NCBI RefSeq assembly: GCF_003595175.1
Contig: NZ_CP032419.1
Location: 3,658,001 to 3,722,000 of the forward strand
From: Pseudomonas cavernae
Lineage (GTDB): Bacteria; Pseudomonadota; Gammaproteobacteria; Pseudomonadales; Pseudomonadaceae
Direction: 5' to 3'
Length of the DNA stretch: 64,000 nt
In this document: positions 29,973 to 38,771 of the stretch, in pieces
Layout: each line of letters starts with the position of its first letter
How positions within the stretch are numbered: position 1 is the first letter of the stretch
Notes under the pieces: model-generated
Told to the model about the DNA's origin: nothing
Database searches by the model: none
The model's input: only the letters and a program-made list of their open reading frames with translations
Made by a program: the position numbers and the translations under genes

Positions 29973-29999
29973 ATAGACTCGAGACTTGTGCAAAAGTTC
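29973..29999 (-). promoter_or_regulatory. Candidate AlgU-dependent promoter, proximal
   Basis: On the minus strand GAACTT (29994-29999) is separated by exactly 16 bases from TCTAT (29973-29977), a close match to the AlgU/sigma-E consensus. It lies about 60 bases upstream of the algU start and would give autoregulation. Confidence 0.7.
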
Positions 30000-30182
30000 T
30001 CCCCTCCAAGCAAGCTTCCTGCAGAACATTTTTGATCCTGCACGAAACAGCGCAACAGAGCCCGCGGCCATGCTGCGCAAATAAATCTTATCGCCTGACA
30101 CTGTTGATAGACGGAAGCTCCGCGCGAACCTCCTTGGCACACCGACAAGCAGACGCCGCCTCCTAATCCAGGCGACCCCGGT

Positions 30183-30209
30183 ATGGAACCTCAAAGCCTG
30201 GGAAAGTTC
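30183..30209 (-). promoter_or_regulatory. Candidate AlgU-dependent promoter, distal
   Basis: Minus-strand GAACTT (30204-30209), 16 bases, then TCCAT (30183-30187). The -35 is perfect and the -10 is weaker. P. aeruginosa algU also has two AlgU-dependent start sites, so a second site here is plausible. The stretch 30000-30200 between the two contains no gene that I can support. Confidence 0.5.
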
Positions 30210-30293
30210 CGAACCCGCGGCCCGTCATAAGCATAGCTATTGTGCCGCTGCCCCCCTCTATATACTAGGGCCGCCTTTTCGCGGGATCCCGAC

Positions 30294-31898
30294 ATGAGTC
30301 AACACTATCAGCACGACGTCTTGGTCATTGGCAGTGGCGCAGCCGGCCTGACCCTTGCCCTCACATTGCCGGAGCATTTGCGTATCGCGGTGCTCAGCAA
30401 GGGCGACCTGGCCAATGGTTCAACCTATTGGGCGCAAGGCGGCGTCGCGGCCGTGCTGGACGATTCCGACACCGTCGAGTCGCACGTCGAGGACACCCTC
30501 AACGCCGGCGCCGGCCTGTGTCGCGAAGAGGCCGTGCGCTTCACCGTGGAGCACAGCCGCGAAGCGATCCAGTGGCTGATCGATCAGGGCGTGCCCTTCA
30601 CCCGCGACGAGAAAACCTCGCCCGAGGATGGCGGCTTCGAATACCACCTGACCCGCGAGGGCGGCCATAGCCATCGGCGCATCATCCATGCCGCCGACGC
30701 CACCGGCGCGGCCATCTTCAACACTCTGCTGGCGCAGGCGAAACAGCGCCCGAACATCGAATTGCTCGAGCAACGGGTTGCCGTCGATCTGATCACCGAG
30801 CAAAAACTTGGCCTGCCCGGCCAGCGCTGCCTGGGTGCCTATGTACTGAACCGCGTCAGCGGTGAAGTCGACACCTACAGTGCGCGCTTCACTGTGCTGG
30901 CCTGCGGCGGTGCGGCCAAGGTCTACCTCTATACCAGCAACCCAGACGGTGCCTGCGGCGACGGCATCGCCATGGCTTGGCGCGCCGGCTGCCGGGTCGG
31001 CAACCTGGAGTTCAATCAGTTCCATCCGACCTGCCTGTACCACCCGCAAGCCAAGAGTTTCCTGATCACCGAGGCACTACGCGGCGAAGGCGCCCTGCTC
31101 AAGCTGCCCAATGGCGAACGCTTCATGCCGCGCTTCGACTCGCGCGCCGAGCTGGCGCCGCGCGACATCGTCGCCCGCGCCATCGACCACGAAATGAAGC
31201 GCCTGGGGATCGACTGCGTCTATCTGGATATCAGCCACAAGCCGGCGGAGTTCGTGAAAACGCACTTCCCCACCGTCTACGAGCGCTGCCTGGATTTCGG
31301 CATCGACATCACCCGCGAGGCGATTCCGGTGGTCCCGGCAGCCCACTACACCTGCGGCGGCGTGGTCGTCGACCAACATGGCCGTACCGATGTACCGAGT
31401 CTCTACGCGATTGGCGAAACCAGCTTCACCGGCCTGCATGGCGCCAACCGGATGGCCAGCAACTCGCTGCTAGAATGCTTCGTCTACGGCCGCTCGGCGG
31501 CGGCCGACATGCTCGAACAACTGTCGCAGGTAGCCATGCCCGGGCCTCTGCCGGGCTGGGATGCCAGCCAGGTGACCGACTCCGACGAGGACGTGATCAT
31601 CGCCCACAACTGGGATGAACTGCGGCGTTTCATGTGGGACTACGTGGGCATCGTGCGCACCAACAAACGCCTGCAACGCGCCCGCCACCGGGTGCGCCTG
31701 CTGCTGCACGAGATCGACGAGTTCTACAGTAACTACAAGGTCAGTCGCGACCTGATCGAACTGCGCAACCTGGCACTGGTCGCCCTGCTGATGATCCGCT
31801 CGGCCATGCGCCGCCATGAGAGCCGTGGCCTGCACTACACCCTGGACTACCCGGAACAGCTACCGGAAGCCCAGGACACCATCCTCACGCCGCGCTGA
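30294..31898 (+). CDS. nadB: L-aspartate oxidase
   Basis: A 534-residue flavoenzyme that oxidises L-aspartate to iminoaspartate in the first step of de novo NAD synthesis. The FAD-binding Rossmann motif is [14 protein letters not shown] near residue 11; [12 protein letters not shown] and [19 protein letters not shown] are conserved, and the family box [20 protein letters not shown] lies near residue 380. ATG 30294 is chosen because it begins the Rossmann domain at normal spacing. It is divergent from algU. Element C2 begins 10 bases after its stop. Confidence 0.96.
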   Translation: MSQHYQHDVLVIGSGAAGLTLALTLPEHLRIAVLSKGDLANGSTYWAQGGVAAVLDDSDTVESHVEDTLNAGAGLCREEAVRFTVEHSREAIQWLIDQGVPFTRDEKTSPEDGGFEYHLTREGGHSHRRIIHAADATGAAIFNTLLAQAKQRPNIELLEQRVAVDLITEQKLGLPGQRCLGAYVLNRVSGEVDTYSARFTVLACGGAAKVYLYTSNPDGACGDGIAMAWRAGCRVGNLEFNQFHPTCLYHPQAKSFLITEALRGEGALLKLPNGERFMPRFDSRAELAPRDIVARAIDHEMKRLGIDCVYLDISHKPAEFVKTHFPTVYERCLDFGIDITREAIPVVPAAHYTCGGVVVDQHGRTDVPSLYAIGETSFTGLHGANRMASNSLLECFVYGRSAAADMLEQLSQVAMPGPLPGWDASQVTDSDEDVIIAHNWDELRRFMWDYVGIVRTNKRLQRARHRVRLLLHEIDEFYSNYKVSRDLIELRNLALVALLMIRSAMRRHESRGLHYTLDYPEQLPEAQDTILTPR

Positions 31899-31908
31899 AC
31901 CGGCCTAA

Positions 31909-32048
31909 GAACCTGTCTACGATCTGCTGCGCGTCGGTCAAACTACGTTGAAAACGGCTTCGGAATGCTCATTTACAACACGTAAACTCCGTTTCCTCAG
32001 CCGTTTTCGCCTTGTTTGACTCTAGCTCGCGAGATCGTAAACAAGTTC
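31909..32048. mobile_element. MITE-like element C, copy 2 (TAA duplication)
   Basis: A 140-bp element with decayed terminal repeats (GAACCTGTCTACGATC at left; the right end complements to GAACTTGTTTACGATC), flanked by direct TAA on both sides (31906-31908, 32049-32051). It is opposite in orientation to copy 1. Its interior keeps the hairpin (GAAAACGGC and GCCGTTTTC arms) around GGAATGCTCATTTACA. It fills the space between the convergent nadB and ygfX genes, and its right end contributes the G of the ygfX TAG stop. Confidence 0.8.
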
Positions 32049-32503
32049 TAAGCCCAGGGCTTGGCCCAGCGCCGGCGGCTGAATTTGAGGCGTACCCGCA
32101 AGCGCCGGTGCTGCTCCGGCGCCAGCGCATCGCGCGGGATGCACAGTGCACGCACCCACCACTCGTCCGGCAAACGAAAGCGCAGCACCACTGCCAGTGG
32201 CAAAGCCAGGCTATCCGGGCGCAGCTGCACCGCCTGCCAGCCGGCTTGCGCACTCCACAGCTGCCAGCCGGCGGCGTCGTGACGCACGCCACGGAACGCC
32301 CGCCGGCTCTTCAGCAGCACCTGCCGCGGCAGCGCCCATAGACCGTGGGCCAGGCACAAGGCCACGCCCAGCAGCCTGGCCCAGAACGGAAGATGCGCCA
32401 ACAGCAGAGCGCTCAAGGCCAGTGCCTGAGCCAGCAGATAAGCCACCAGCAGCCAGCGCGAGGCCTGCCAGTGGCACTCGAAGACCTTACTTGGGCTGGA
32501 CAC
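32048..32503 (-). CDS. YgfX family membrane protein
   Basis: A 151-residue protein with two adjacent N-terminal transmembrane helices (about residues 17-50) and a basic cytoplasmic C-terminal half ([20 protein letters not shown]). It belongs to the YgfX/CptA family, encoded next to sdhE in many gamma-proteobacteria; a toxin role has been claimed for CptA in E. coli and is disputed, so I do not assign one. It overlaps sdhE by 17 bases. The last codon and stop (GCT TAG) lie on the junction of element C2: T and A come from the TAA/TTA target and G from the element. Confidence 0.82.
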   Translation of the reverse strand: MSSPSKVFECHWQASRWLLVAYLLAQALALSALLLAHLPFWARLLGVALCLAHGLWALPRQVLLKSRRAFRGVRHDAAGWQLWSAQAGWQAVQLRPDSLALPLAVVLRFRLPDEWWVRALCIPRDALAPEQHRRLRVRLKFSRRRWAKPWA

Positions 32504-32741
32504 GATCCAGAATCATGCGAACTATGCGCCGCAGGTCGGCGTCTTCCGGTTCATCGCGCTGCATGAACCAGCCGAACATGTCCTGATCCTCGCACTCCAA
32601 CAGCTTGCGATAGCGCGCCTGATCTTCGGCATCGAGGGTGGAATAGACCTCCTTGACGAACGGCACCAGCAGCACGTCCAGTTCGAGCATGCCGCGGCGG
32701 CTGTGCCAAAAGAGTCGATTGAGTTCGGTTGCGTCGGCCAT
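32487..32741 (-). CDS. sdhE: FAD assembly factor SdhE
   Basis: An 84-residue protein of the SdhE/YgfY family that helps attach FAD covalently to succinate dehydrogenase SdhA. The signature [11 protein letters not shown] (residues about 15-25; RGxxE motif) and the helix bundle ending [14 protein letters not shown] are typical. AAGGAG seven bases before ATG 32741 fixes the start. ygfX follows with a 17-base overlap. The usual size is 80-90 residues. Confidence 0.93.
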   Translation of the reverse strand: MADATELNRLFWHSRRGMLELDVLLVPFVKEVYSTLDAEDQARYRKLLECEDQDMFGWFMQRDEPEDADLRRIVRMILDRVQPK

Positions 32742-32860
32742 CGAAAGGCTCCTTGAGTCAGGCCGGCAGTATAGCGGCGTCGGCCGCTCGCCGGCACCCG
32801 CTGACAAGCCCCGGGCGGGGCTCTATGATGACGCCCCTAACTTTTATACAGCGACTCCCA

Positions 32861-33802
32861 ATGGCCGACTCCGTTTTTTTCTGCACGCTGTCCCATGAGG
32901 GCATCCTCGCCGTCCGCGGCCCAGACGCTGGCAAGTTTCTCCAGGGCCAGCTGACCTGCAATCTCAATTACCTGAACGACAGCACCGCCAGCCTCGGCGC
33001 CCGCTGCAACGTCAAGGGCCGCATGCTGTCGAGCTTTCGCATCCTCAGCGAGAGCGACGGTTATCTGCTGGCGATGGCCAGCGAGCTGCTCGAACCCCAG
33101 CTGAACGAGCTGAAAAAATACGCGGTGTTCTCCAAGGCCAGCCTCGCCGATGAAAGCCAGGCCTGGGTGCGTTTCGGCCTCGCCGGTGGCGATGGTGCCC
33201 TGCTCAGCCTGGGCCTTGACCTGCCGCATCAGTCCGACCAAGTAGCGCGCCATAACGAGCTGCTCGCCATTCGCTTGAGCGATGGCCGCGTCGAACTCTG
33301 GGCCCCGGCCGGCGCCGCCGACACTGTCAAGGCGCGCCTGGCGGCCCAGCTGCCCGAAGCGCCACTGAACGACTGGCTGCTAGCGCAGATCCGCGCCGGT
33401 ATCGGCCAAGTGCTCGGCACCACCCGCGAGCTGTTCATCCCGCAGATGATCAACCTACAGGCCGTCGGTGGAGTCAGCTTCAAGAAGGGCTGCTACACCG
33501 GCCAGGAAATCGTCGCGCGCATGCAGTACCTGGGCAAACTCAAGCGCCGCCTGTATCGCCTGAGCCTGACGGCCGACGAGCTGCCACAGCCGGCCGCCGA
33601 GCTGTTCTCCCCGGTGCACCGCTCGAGCGTCGGCGAAGTGGTTGTCGCCGCCCGCAGCGCAAGCGCCATCGAGCTGCTCGCCGTGCTACAGGAAGATGCC
33701 GCCGAGGACGGCCGCATCCACCTTGGCGCAGAAGATGGCCCGGCGCTCGGCCTGCTGGAGCTGCCCTACATGCTGGACCGCGATCGCGAGATCCAGCGCT
33801 GA
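32861..33802 (+). CDS. ygfZ: tRNA-modifying protein YgfZ (folate-binding, aminomethyltransferase-like)
   Basis: A 313-residue member of the YgfZ/GcvT-like family involved in iron-sulfur cluster enzyme maintenance through folate. The diagnostic motif is KKGCYTGQEIVARMQYLG near residue 210; the N-terminus has ILAVRGPDAGKFLQGQLTCN. ATG 32861 (MADSVFF) is used because an upstream start would add a non-homologous leader. It is divergent from sdhE-ygfX and 59 bases upstream of the HDOD gene. Confidence 0.93.
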   Translation: MADSVFFCTLSHEGILAVRGPDAGKFLQGQLTCNLNYLNDSTASLGARCNVKGRMLSSFRILSESDGYLLAMASELLEPQLNELKKYAVFSKASLADESQAWVRFGLAGGDGALLSLGLDLPHQSDQVARHNELLAIRLSDGRVELWAPAGAADTVKARLAAQLPEAPLNDWLLAQIRAGIGQVLGTTRELFIPQMINLQAVGGVSFKKGCYTGQEIVARMQYLGKLKRRLYRLSLTADELPQPAAELFSPVHRSSVGEVVVAARSASAIELLAVLQEDAAEDGRIHLGAEDGPALGLLELPYMLDRDREIQR

Positions 33803-33861
33803 TAACCAAACGCTTATAACCACAACAAAATCCGCCTGCCGCCACCAACAGAGAAGTGTCC

Positions 33862-34698
33862 ATGAGCAAACTCGCCGAGAAAGTCCAAGAGGAGCTGATC
33901 CAGGCCATCGACAACGATGAACTGGTGCTCCCTACCCTGCCGGAGGTGGCCCTCAAGGTCCGCGAAGCGGCGGAAGACCCGGACATCAGCATCCCGGCGC
34001 TGAGCAAGGTGATCGGCAACGATGCGGCGCTGACCGCACGGATCATCAAGGTGGTGAACAGCCCGCTGCTGCGCACCAACCGCGAAATCACCGATTTGCA
34101 GATGGCCATCAGCCGGCTCGGCATCAATTACACCAGCAACCTGGCCACCGGCTTGGCCATGGAACAGATGTTCCAGGCCACCTCCGACGTGGTCGACCGC
34201 AAAATGCGCGAAGTGTGGAACAAGAGCACGGAAATCGCCGGCATCTGCCATGTGCTCTGCCGGCAGTTCACCCGTCTGATGCCCGACCAGGCGACCCTCG
34301 CCGGCCTGGTGCACCAGATCGGCGTGCTGCCGATCCTCACCTATGCCGAAGACAGCAACGCCCTGCTGTCCGACTCCATCAGCCTCAACCATGTGATCGA
34401 GCGGATTCACCCGATCATCGGCGACAAGATCCTCAGGGCCTGGGACTTCCCCGAGCAGATCGCCCGCATCCCCAGCCAGTTCCTCGACTTCAAGCGCAAC
34501 TCGGACAAGATCGACTATGTCGATATCGTTCAGGTCGCCACGCTGCAGAGCTACCTCGGCAGCGAACATCCCTACACCCAGATGGACTGGAGCGGCATCC
34601 CGGCCTTCGCCAAACTCGGCCTCGAGCCGAACCTGGACATGCATGCCGACGAAGACCTCTCGGCTGCCATGGAAGCGGCGATGAGCATGCTGCAGTAA
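33862..34698 (+). CDS. HDOD-domain signalling protein
   Basis: A 278-residue cytoplasmic protein made almost entirely of one HDOD domain. Characteristic pieces are LPTLPEVALKVREAAEDPDISIPALSKVIGNDAALTARIIKVVNSP at the N-terminus and MPDQATLAGLVHQIGVLPIL in the middle. HDOD proteins lack the HD metal site and act as adaptors in c-di-GMP, motility and stress signalling; the partner is unknown here. ATG 33862 is used; an in-frame GTG lies six bases upstream. It is followed by an intrinsic terminator at 34731. Confidence 0.88.
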   Translation: MSKLAEKVQEELIQAIDNDELVLPTLPEVALKVREAAEDPDISIPALSKVIGNDAALTARIIKVVNSPLLRTNREITDLQMAISRLGINYTSNLATGLAMEQMFQATSDVVDRKMREVWNKSTEIAGICHVLCRQFTRLMPDQATLAGLVHQIGVLPILTYAEDSNALLSDSISLNHVIERIHPIIGDKILRAWDFPEQIARIPSQFLDFKRNSDKIDYVDIVQVATLQSYLGSEHPYTQMDWSGIPAFAKLGLEPNLDMHADEDLSAAMEAAMSMLQ

Positions 34699-34730
34699 AG
34701 CGCGCCAGACCGTTGCTGACTCGCGCTGGA

Positions 34731-34755
34731 AAGCCCGCTTCGGCGGGCTTGTTTT
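34731..34755 (+). terminator. Intrinsic terminator after the HDOD gene
   Basis: AAGCCCGC, TTCG, GCGGGCTT followed by GTTTT: a perfect 8-bp stem with a stable UUCG-type loop and a T-run, 33 bases after the HDOD stop codon. Confidence 0.9.
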
Positions 34756-34898
34756 GCCCGGACCAACATCGATAACGCCAACCGCAGTGCCATCATCAAC
34801 AGCGCAGACCGCGCTCGACAGCACAGCGGGCTTAGCCCAAGCTCAACCGAATTCGGGCACTCGCCCGGCGACCTCCCCCACAGGACTGGAGCACTGCA

Positions 34899-35267
34899 AT
34901 GATTGCTTATGTGACCCTCGGCACGCAGGACATGGACAAAGCCAAGGCCTTCTACGGCGAACTGCTCGCCCCGCTCGGCGCCAAGCTGGTGGTGGACATG
35001 GGCCGTCTCGCCCTGTTCGGCGTGGCCCCGGGCCAGCCGATGTTCGGCGTGTGTCTGCCCTACGACGGCCAGCCGGCCAGCACCGGTAACGGCACCATGG
35101 TCGCCCTGCCGACGGCCAGCCGCGAGCAGGTCGACGCGCTGTACGCCAAGGCCCTGGCCCTCGGCGCAAGCGACGAAGGCGCACCGGGCGCGCGCATGCC
35201 GACCTTCTATGGCGCCTATGTCCGCGATCCGGACGGCAACAAGCTGGCCTTCTGCAAGATGGGCTGA
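34899..35267 (+). CDS. VOC (glyoxalase/bleomycin-resistance) family protein
   Basis: A 122-residue protein made of one vicinal-oxygen-chelate unit pair. It begins MIAYVTLGTQDMDKAKAFYGELLAPLGAKL and ends FYGAYVRDPDGNKLAFCKMG, with the terminal Asp-Pro-Asp-Gly-Asn turn typical of VOC proteins. Such proteins bind a divalent metal and may act as dioxygenase, isomerase or binding protein; the substrate cannot be read from the sequence. GGAG lies about ten bases upstream of the start. Confidence 0.85.
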   Translation: MIAYVTLGTQDMDKAKAFYGELLAPLGAKLVVDMGRLALFGVAPGQPMFGVCLPYDGQPASTGNGTMVALPTASREQVDALYAKALALGASDEGAPGARMPTFYGAYVRDPDGNKLAFCKMG

Positions 35268-35384
35268 CGCCCGCACCTTCGCCAGCGGGCGCCCCGGCGA
35301 CCGCTGGCGCCATGACCAGGGGGCGCCAGCGCCGGACTGCCCTCGGCTATGCTGATGAGCAGGTCGAGTGTCACCGGAACCGTC

Positions 35385-36233
35385 ATGCCCCTTCCCCGTT
35401 CCGCGTTCACCCTGTTGCTGACTCTGCTGCTGGCGGCCTGCAGTCGCTTGGATCTGGTCTACCAAAATCTCGACCGCCTGATGCTCTGGTGGATCGACGA
35501 TTACCTCAACCTCGACAGCGTGCAAAAGAGCTGGCTACAGCCGCGCCTGCAAGCAGAGCTGCAATGGCATTGCCGTAGTCAGCTACCCAGCTATGTGGCC
35601 TGGCAGGCCGAACTGCAGCGCCTGCTCGCCCAGCAACCCTTGCAGGCTGCGCAGATCGAGGCGCAGTTCGCCGCAATCAACAGCGCCCAGCAGACCATCG
35701 CCGCGCACACCGCCCCCGTCGCGACTGAATTGCTGCGCGGGCTCAGCCCGCGCCAGATCGCGGCATTGCGCAGCCGTCTCACCGAAGAGCAGGAGAAGCT
35801 CGCCGAGGAATACCTGGCGCTACCGCCAGACAAACAGATCGCCACACGTGCCGAACGCATGGAGAAGCGTCTGCGACCCTGGCTCGGGCGCCTGAACCCG
35901 GCACAACAGGCGCGGGTGCAGGGCTGGGCCAAGCAGATGCACGGGTATGACCGTCTGTGGCTGGATAATCGCCAACACTGGCAGCAGGAGCTGCTAGCCA
36001 CCCTCGAGGTGCGCCACAGCGCCGACTTCCAGCCGCGCTTGACTCGCCTGCTGCAGCAGCGCAAAAGCCTGTGGAGTCCCACCTATCGCCAGGCCTTCCG
36101 CACCGGCCAACAGGCCTTCGCCGAGCTGCTCGCCGACCTGCTCAACGGCGCCAGCGCCCAGCAGCGCGAGCACCTGCTCTCACGCCTGGACGAACTACGC
36201 GAGAACCTCGCAGAGCTGGACTGTCAGGGCTGA
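35385..36233 (+). CDS. DUF6279-type lipoprotein
   Basis: A 282-residue lipoprotein: signal peptide [16 protein letters not shown] with lipobox LAAC (Cys about 20). The mature part is almost all alpha-helical and rich in Gln, Leu and Arg ([20 protein letters not shown]), without metal or catalytic motifs. It resembles the DUF6279 family found widely in Pseudomonas, function unknown. The start is taken at 35385 because it gives a clean signal peptide; an in-frame ATG 36 bases earlier is possible. The last ten bases overlap the end of convergent ung. Confidence 0.78.
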   Translation: MPLPRSAFTLLLTLLLAACSRLDLVYQNLDRLMLWWIDDYLNLDSVQKSWLQPRLQAELQWHCRSQLPSYVAWQAELQRLLAQQPLQAAQIEAQFAAINSAQQTIAAHTAPVATELLRGLSPRQIAALRSRLTEEQEKLAEEYLALPPDKQIATRAERMEKRLRPWLGRLNPAQQARVQGWAKQMHGYDRLWLDNRQHWQQELLATLEVRHSADFQPRLTRLLQQRKSLWSPTYRQAFRTGQQAFAELLADLLNGASAQQREHLLSRLDELRENLAELDCQG

Positions 36234-36919
36234 GCGGGCAGACGCCAGTCGATCGGCTGCAAGCCGTATTGGGCGAGGAACTTATTGGTCCGGCCGAAGT
36301 GGCCGTTGCCAATAAAGCCGCGGTGCGCGGACAGCGGCGACGGATGCGGCGAGCGCAGAATCAGGTGCTTGGTCGGGTCGATCAGGCGCTCCTTGCTCTG
36401 CGCATGGGCACCCCAGAGCAGGAAGACCAGGCGCGGCTGGTGGCTGCTGACCACCTCGATCACCCGGTCGGTGAAAAACTGCCAGCCGGCTTTGGCATGC
36501 GAGCCCGCGCACGCCTGCTCGACGGTCAACGAGGTGTTGAGCAGCAACACGCCCTGCTCGGCCCAGTGCTGCAGGCAGCCATGCGTAGGCGGGTCGATAT
36601 TCAGGTCGCGCTTGAGCTCCTTGTAGATGTTCTGCAAGGACGGCGGCACCGGCACGCCGGGCTGCACCGAGAAGCACAGGCCATGCGCCTGACCCGGGCC
36701 GTGATAGGGGTCCTGGCCGATGATGACCACCTTGACCTGGCCCAGCGGCGTCGAATTCAGCGCATTGAAGATCAGCGGCCCCGGCGGGAAGACTGTTTTG
36801 CCGGCCTGCCTCTCGTTCAGCAGGAACGCCCGCAGCTCGTGCATGTAGGGCTTGTCGAATTCCTCGCGCAGGGCTTCTTTCCAGCCCGCTTCGAGCTTGA
36901 TGCGTTCGTCGGCGCTCAT
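36224..36919 (-). CDS. ung: Uracil-DNA glycosylase
   Basis: A 231-residue family 1 uracil-DNA glycosylase that removes uracil from DNA. The water-activating loop is [20 protein letters not shown] (Asp near residue 70), the Leu-intercalation loop is [17 protein letters not shown] near residue 190, and [19 protein letters not shown] is also conserved. It is convergent with the DUF6279 lipoprotein gene and overlaps it by ten bases. Confidence 0.96.
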   Translation of the reverse strand: MSADERIKLEAGWKEALREEFDKPYMHELRAFLLNERQAGKTVFPPGPLIFNALNSTPLGQVKVVIIGQDPYHGPGQAHGLCFSVQPGVPVPPSLQNIYKELKRDLNIDPPTHGCLQHWAEQGVLLLNTSLTVEQACAGSHAKAGWQFFTDRVIEVVSSHQPRLVFLLWGAHAQSKERLIDPTKHLILRSPHPSPLSAHRGFIGNGHFGRTNKFLAQYGLQPIDWRLPAQP

Positions 36920-37018
36920 GCCTGGTTCCTACTGCAAAAAACGGAAACGGCACGCTAAGGAAGCCCCACCGGCAAGTCAAGGCAAGTGCGGGCGGCCCGG
37001 ATACTTTGCGAGTCCCGA

Positions 37019-37621
37019 CTAAACCCGGGACGATTCAGCTGTCTTCGCCTGCCGCGCCGCCTCAAGGCGCCCCTCTGAATGGCCAAGCTCCGCACCCGAG
37101 CCGGACAGCCGCGCGCCGATCCAGGCCGATACCGCCACGGCCAGGCTCAGGTGGAAGATGTCGACCCGCGGGATGGCGAGCCAGCTACCCTGGGTGCCCA
37201 CCACCAACCCCGCCCCCAAAAACAGCAACGCACCGCTGATCGCCAGCGCCCAGTGGGCCGAACGGCCGCGGTAGGCGATCGCCAACAATGCCAGGGCATT
37301 GCTCGCCAAAGCCACGGGTTCCGGAACCACGAGCAGCACGGCGGCTAGGCCGACGACCAGCAGGTGGCGCCCAAGGCCAGCCAGCGGCCCGATGGCGATG
37401 AGCAACAAACTCAGCCGCGCAGAGAGCTGGGCCACGGCCGCGTGCGCGGAGCTGGCGTCGTCGACACCTGCGTATTCGATCGCCCCCAGCAAGGCCGCCA
37501 CGCCCATGAGGGCGAAGCCGGCCGCCCGCCAGCCATGTCCGGCACGCAGACTGCAGTACAGGGCCACGGCGCAGGCGGTGAACAGCAGCATTTCCGCGCC
37601 CACATGCAGGAACAGGCTCAT
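37019..37621 (-). CDS. Multi-pass membrane protein of unknown function
   Basis: A 200-residue protein with about six hydrophobic segments (for example FLHVGAEMLLFTACAVALYC and SLAVAVSAWIGARLSG) and a charged tail (EGRLEAARQAKTAESSRV). I do not recognise the family. ATG 37621 starts a clean first membrane segment and has no ribosome-binding site of its own. Instead it overlaps, as ATGA, the stop codon of a 27-codon frame (37618-37701) that does have AGGAGG. Translational coupling to that frame is the likely mode of initiation. Confidence 0.7.
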   Translation of the reverse strand: MSLFLHVGAEMLLFTACAVALYCSLRAGHGWRAAGFALMGVAALLGAIEYAGVDDASSAHAAVAQLSARLSLLLIAIGPLAGLGRHLLVVGLAAVLLVVPEPVALASNALALLAIAYRGRSAHWALAISGALLFLGAGLVVGTQGSWLAIPRVDIFHLSLAVAVSAWIGARLSGSGAELGHSEGRLEAARQAKTAESSRV

Positions 37622-37701
37622 GACTGAAGGCGCAGCGGCTGCCGGCGGGGCGGCCGCACGGCGAAGAACACCGGCACGGCGCACACGATAGGGGTTGGCA
37701 T
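37618..37701 (-). CDS. 27-residue upstream small ORF coupled to the membrane protein gene
   Basis: Starts at ATG 37701 with AGGAGG about four bases upstream, the best ribosome-binding site in this area, and ends in TGA overlapping the ATG of the next gene. The product is MPTPIVCAVPVFFAVRPPRR followed by QPLRLQS: a short hydrophobic stretch and then a basic proline-rich tail. It is too short to identify. It may be a leader peptide that feeds ribosomes into the membrane-protein gene or a real small protein. Confidence 0.5.
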   Translation of the reverse strand: MPTPIVCAVPVFFAVRPPRRQPLRLQS

Positions 37702-37974
37702 GCTGCCTCCTGTGATGGTTTTCAGCAGATTATCGCCGTGCCGCCACCGATGCATGTCCGGGCACGCCAACGCGCAGGCCCAGTCGCGCCGAACCCCTCC
37801 GCACTAGCCCCATGCTCAAGGAGTCGCCACCTTAGCGCCACACATGGGGGGCAGGTCGTAATGGGGCATGGCAGCGCCTGATGCGCGTCCATCACCCCTG
37901 TGGATGCTGCTTGCCCGCCCGTCCAGTGCGGCCAAGACTGCAAGCTCCGCTCACCAAGTTGCAGAGGCCTTGCC

Positions 37975-38388
37975 ATGGACAGTCCCCGCCCGATCAGCCG
38001 TGAATATCTGGAACAGGCCCTGGAGCATTCCCCTTTCGCCCAGCTGATCGGCTTCCAGCTGATCGACTTCGCCCCCGGACGGATCAGCATGGAAGTGCTG
38101 CCGCGCCGCGAGCTGACCCAGCACCACGGCTACGTGCATGGCGCGGTGGTCGGCTTCATGATCGACAGCGCCTGTGCCTGGGCCGCCGCCTCGCTGGTCG
38201 GCGATGTGGTGACCTCGGAGTACAAGGTCAACCTGCTGGCCCCGGCCATCGGCGACAAGCTGATCTGCCGCAGCGAGGTGATCAAGGCCGGCCAGCGCCA
38301 GGTAGTGACCCGCGCCGATGTGTTCGCCGTGCGCGACGGCGAGGAAAAGATCGTCGCCACCGGGCTGGCGACCATCGCCCGGGTCTAA
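37975..38388 (+). CDS. PaaI-family hotdog thioesterase
   Basis: A 137-residue hotdog-fold protein. HHGYVHGAVVGFMIDSACAWAA is the PaaI-type active-site segment (His-Gly and the helix), followed by SEYKVNLLAPAIGDKLICRSEVIKAGQRQVVTRADVF. It probably hydrolyses acyl- or aryl-CoA thioesters, and the acyl-CoA genes downstream fit. Start ATG 37975; an in-frame earlier start would add 25 residues without homology. The TAA stop (38386-38388) is also the left target duplication of element C3, which therefore begins at the very next base. Confidence 0.85.
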   Translation: MDSPRPISREYLEQALEHSPFAQLIGFQLIDFAPGRISMEVLPRRELTQHHGYVHGAVVGFMIDSACAWAAASLVGDVVTSEYKVNLLAPAIGDKLICRSEVIKAGQRQVVTRADVFAVRDGEEKIVATGLATIARV

Positions 38389-38643
38389 GAACCTGTCTCG
38401 GATCTGCTGCGCGTCGGCCAAACGGCGTTAAAAACGGCTTCGGAAGCCGCTTGCGGCTAACGCACTTTAGTGCGGCCCCGAAGGGGCGAGCGAAGCGAGT
38501 CATGCTCATTTACAACTCGCAAACTCCGCGTCCTCAGCTGTTTGGTTCGCTACGCTCACCCTGCGGGCCAGCCTGCGGCTGTTACTCCGCTTCGCTACGT
38601 TGCGCCTTGTTTGACTCTAGCTCGCAAGATCCGAGACAGGTTC
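38389..38643. mobile_element. MITE-like element C, copy 3 with two internal insertions
   Basis: A 255-bp version of element C with terminal repeats GAACCTGTCTCGGATC and its complement, flanked by direct TAA (38386-38388 and 38644-38646). Compared with the 140-bp copy 2 it has two extra blocks at mirror positions of the hairpin: one after GGCTTCGGAA (about 58 bases) and one within CAGCTGTTT...GCGCC (about 60 bases), both rich in GCGAAGCGAG / CGCTTCGCTACG type sequence. The two blocks can pair with each other, so the arm has been extended while the palindrome was kept. Confidence 0.75.
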
Positions 38644-38646
38644 TAA

Positions 38647-38771
38647 CCGGCCAACGCGGCACAGCCGATTATCCGCCACGGCAAGGACATCCGCGTCCAA
38701 CTGTTGTAAACCTAAGGTAGGCTGTTGCCCTGTAACAGCGCACGCACCTGAGCTACGACGAGGAGCCGTCC
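38647..38771 (+). other. Gap between element C3 and the dspI-like gene
   Basis: No complete gene. The frame beginning just inside this gap reads PANAAQPIIRHGKDIRVQLL and then a TAA stop at about 38709, which could be the worn C-terminus of a lost gene, but I cannot identify it. GAGGAG before 38772 is the ribosome-binding site of the next gene. Confidence 0.35.

Noticed and set aside
32048..32741. CptA/CptB toxin-antitoxin pair
   Set aside because: SdhE has a well-supported role in flavinylation; the toxin role of YgfX is disputed and cannot be supported by sequence alone.
38647..38712. Remnant of a lost gene ending RHGKDIRVQLL
   Set aside because: Only about 20 codons and not identifiable, so it is not called as a pseudogene.
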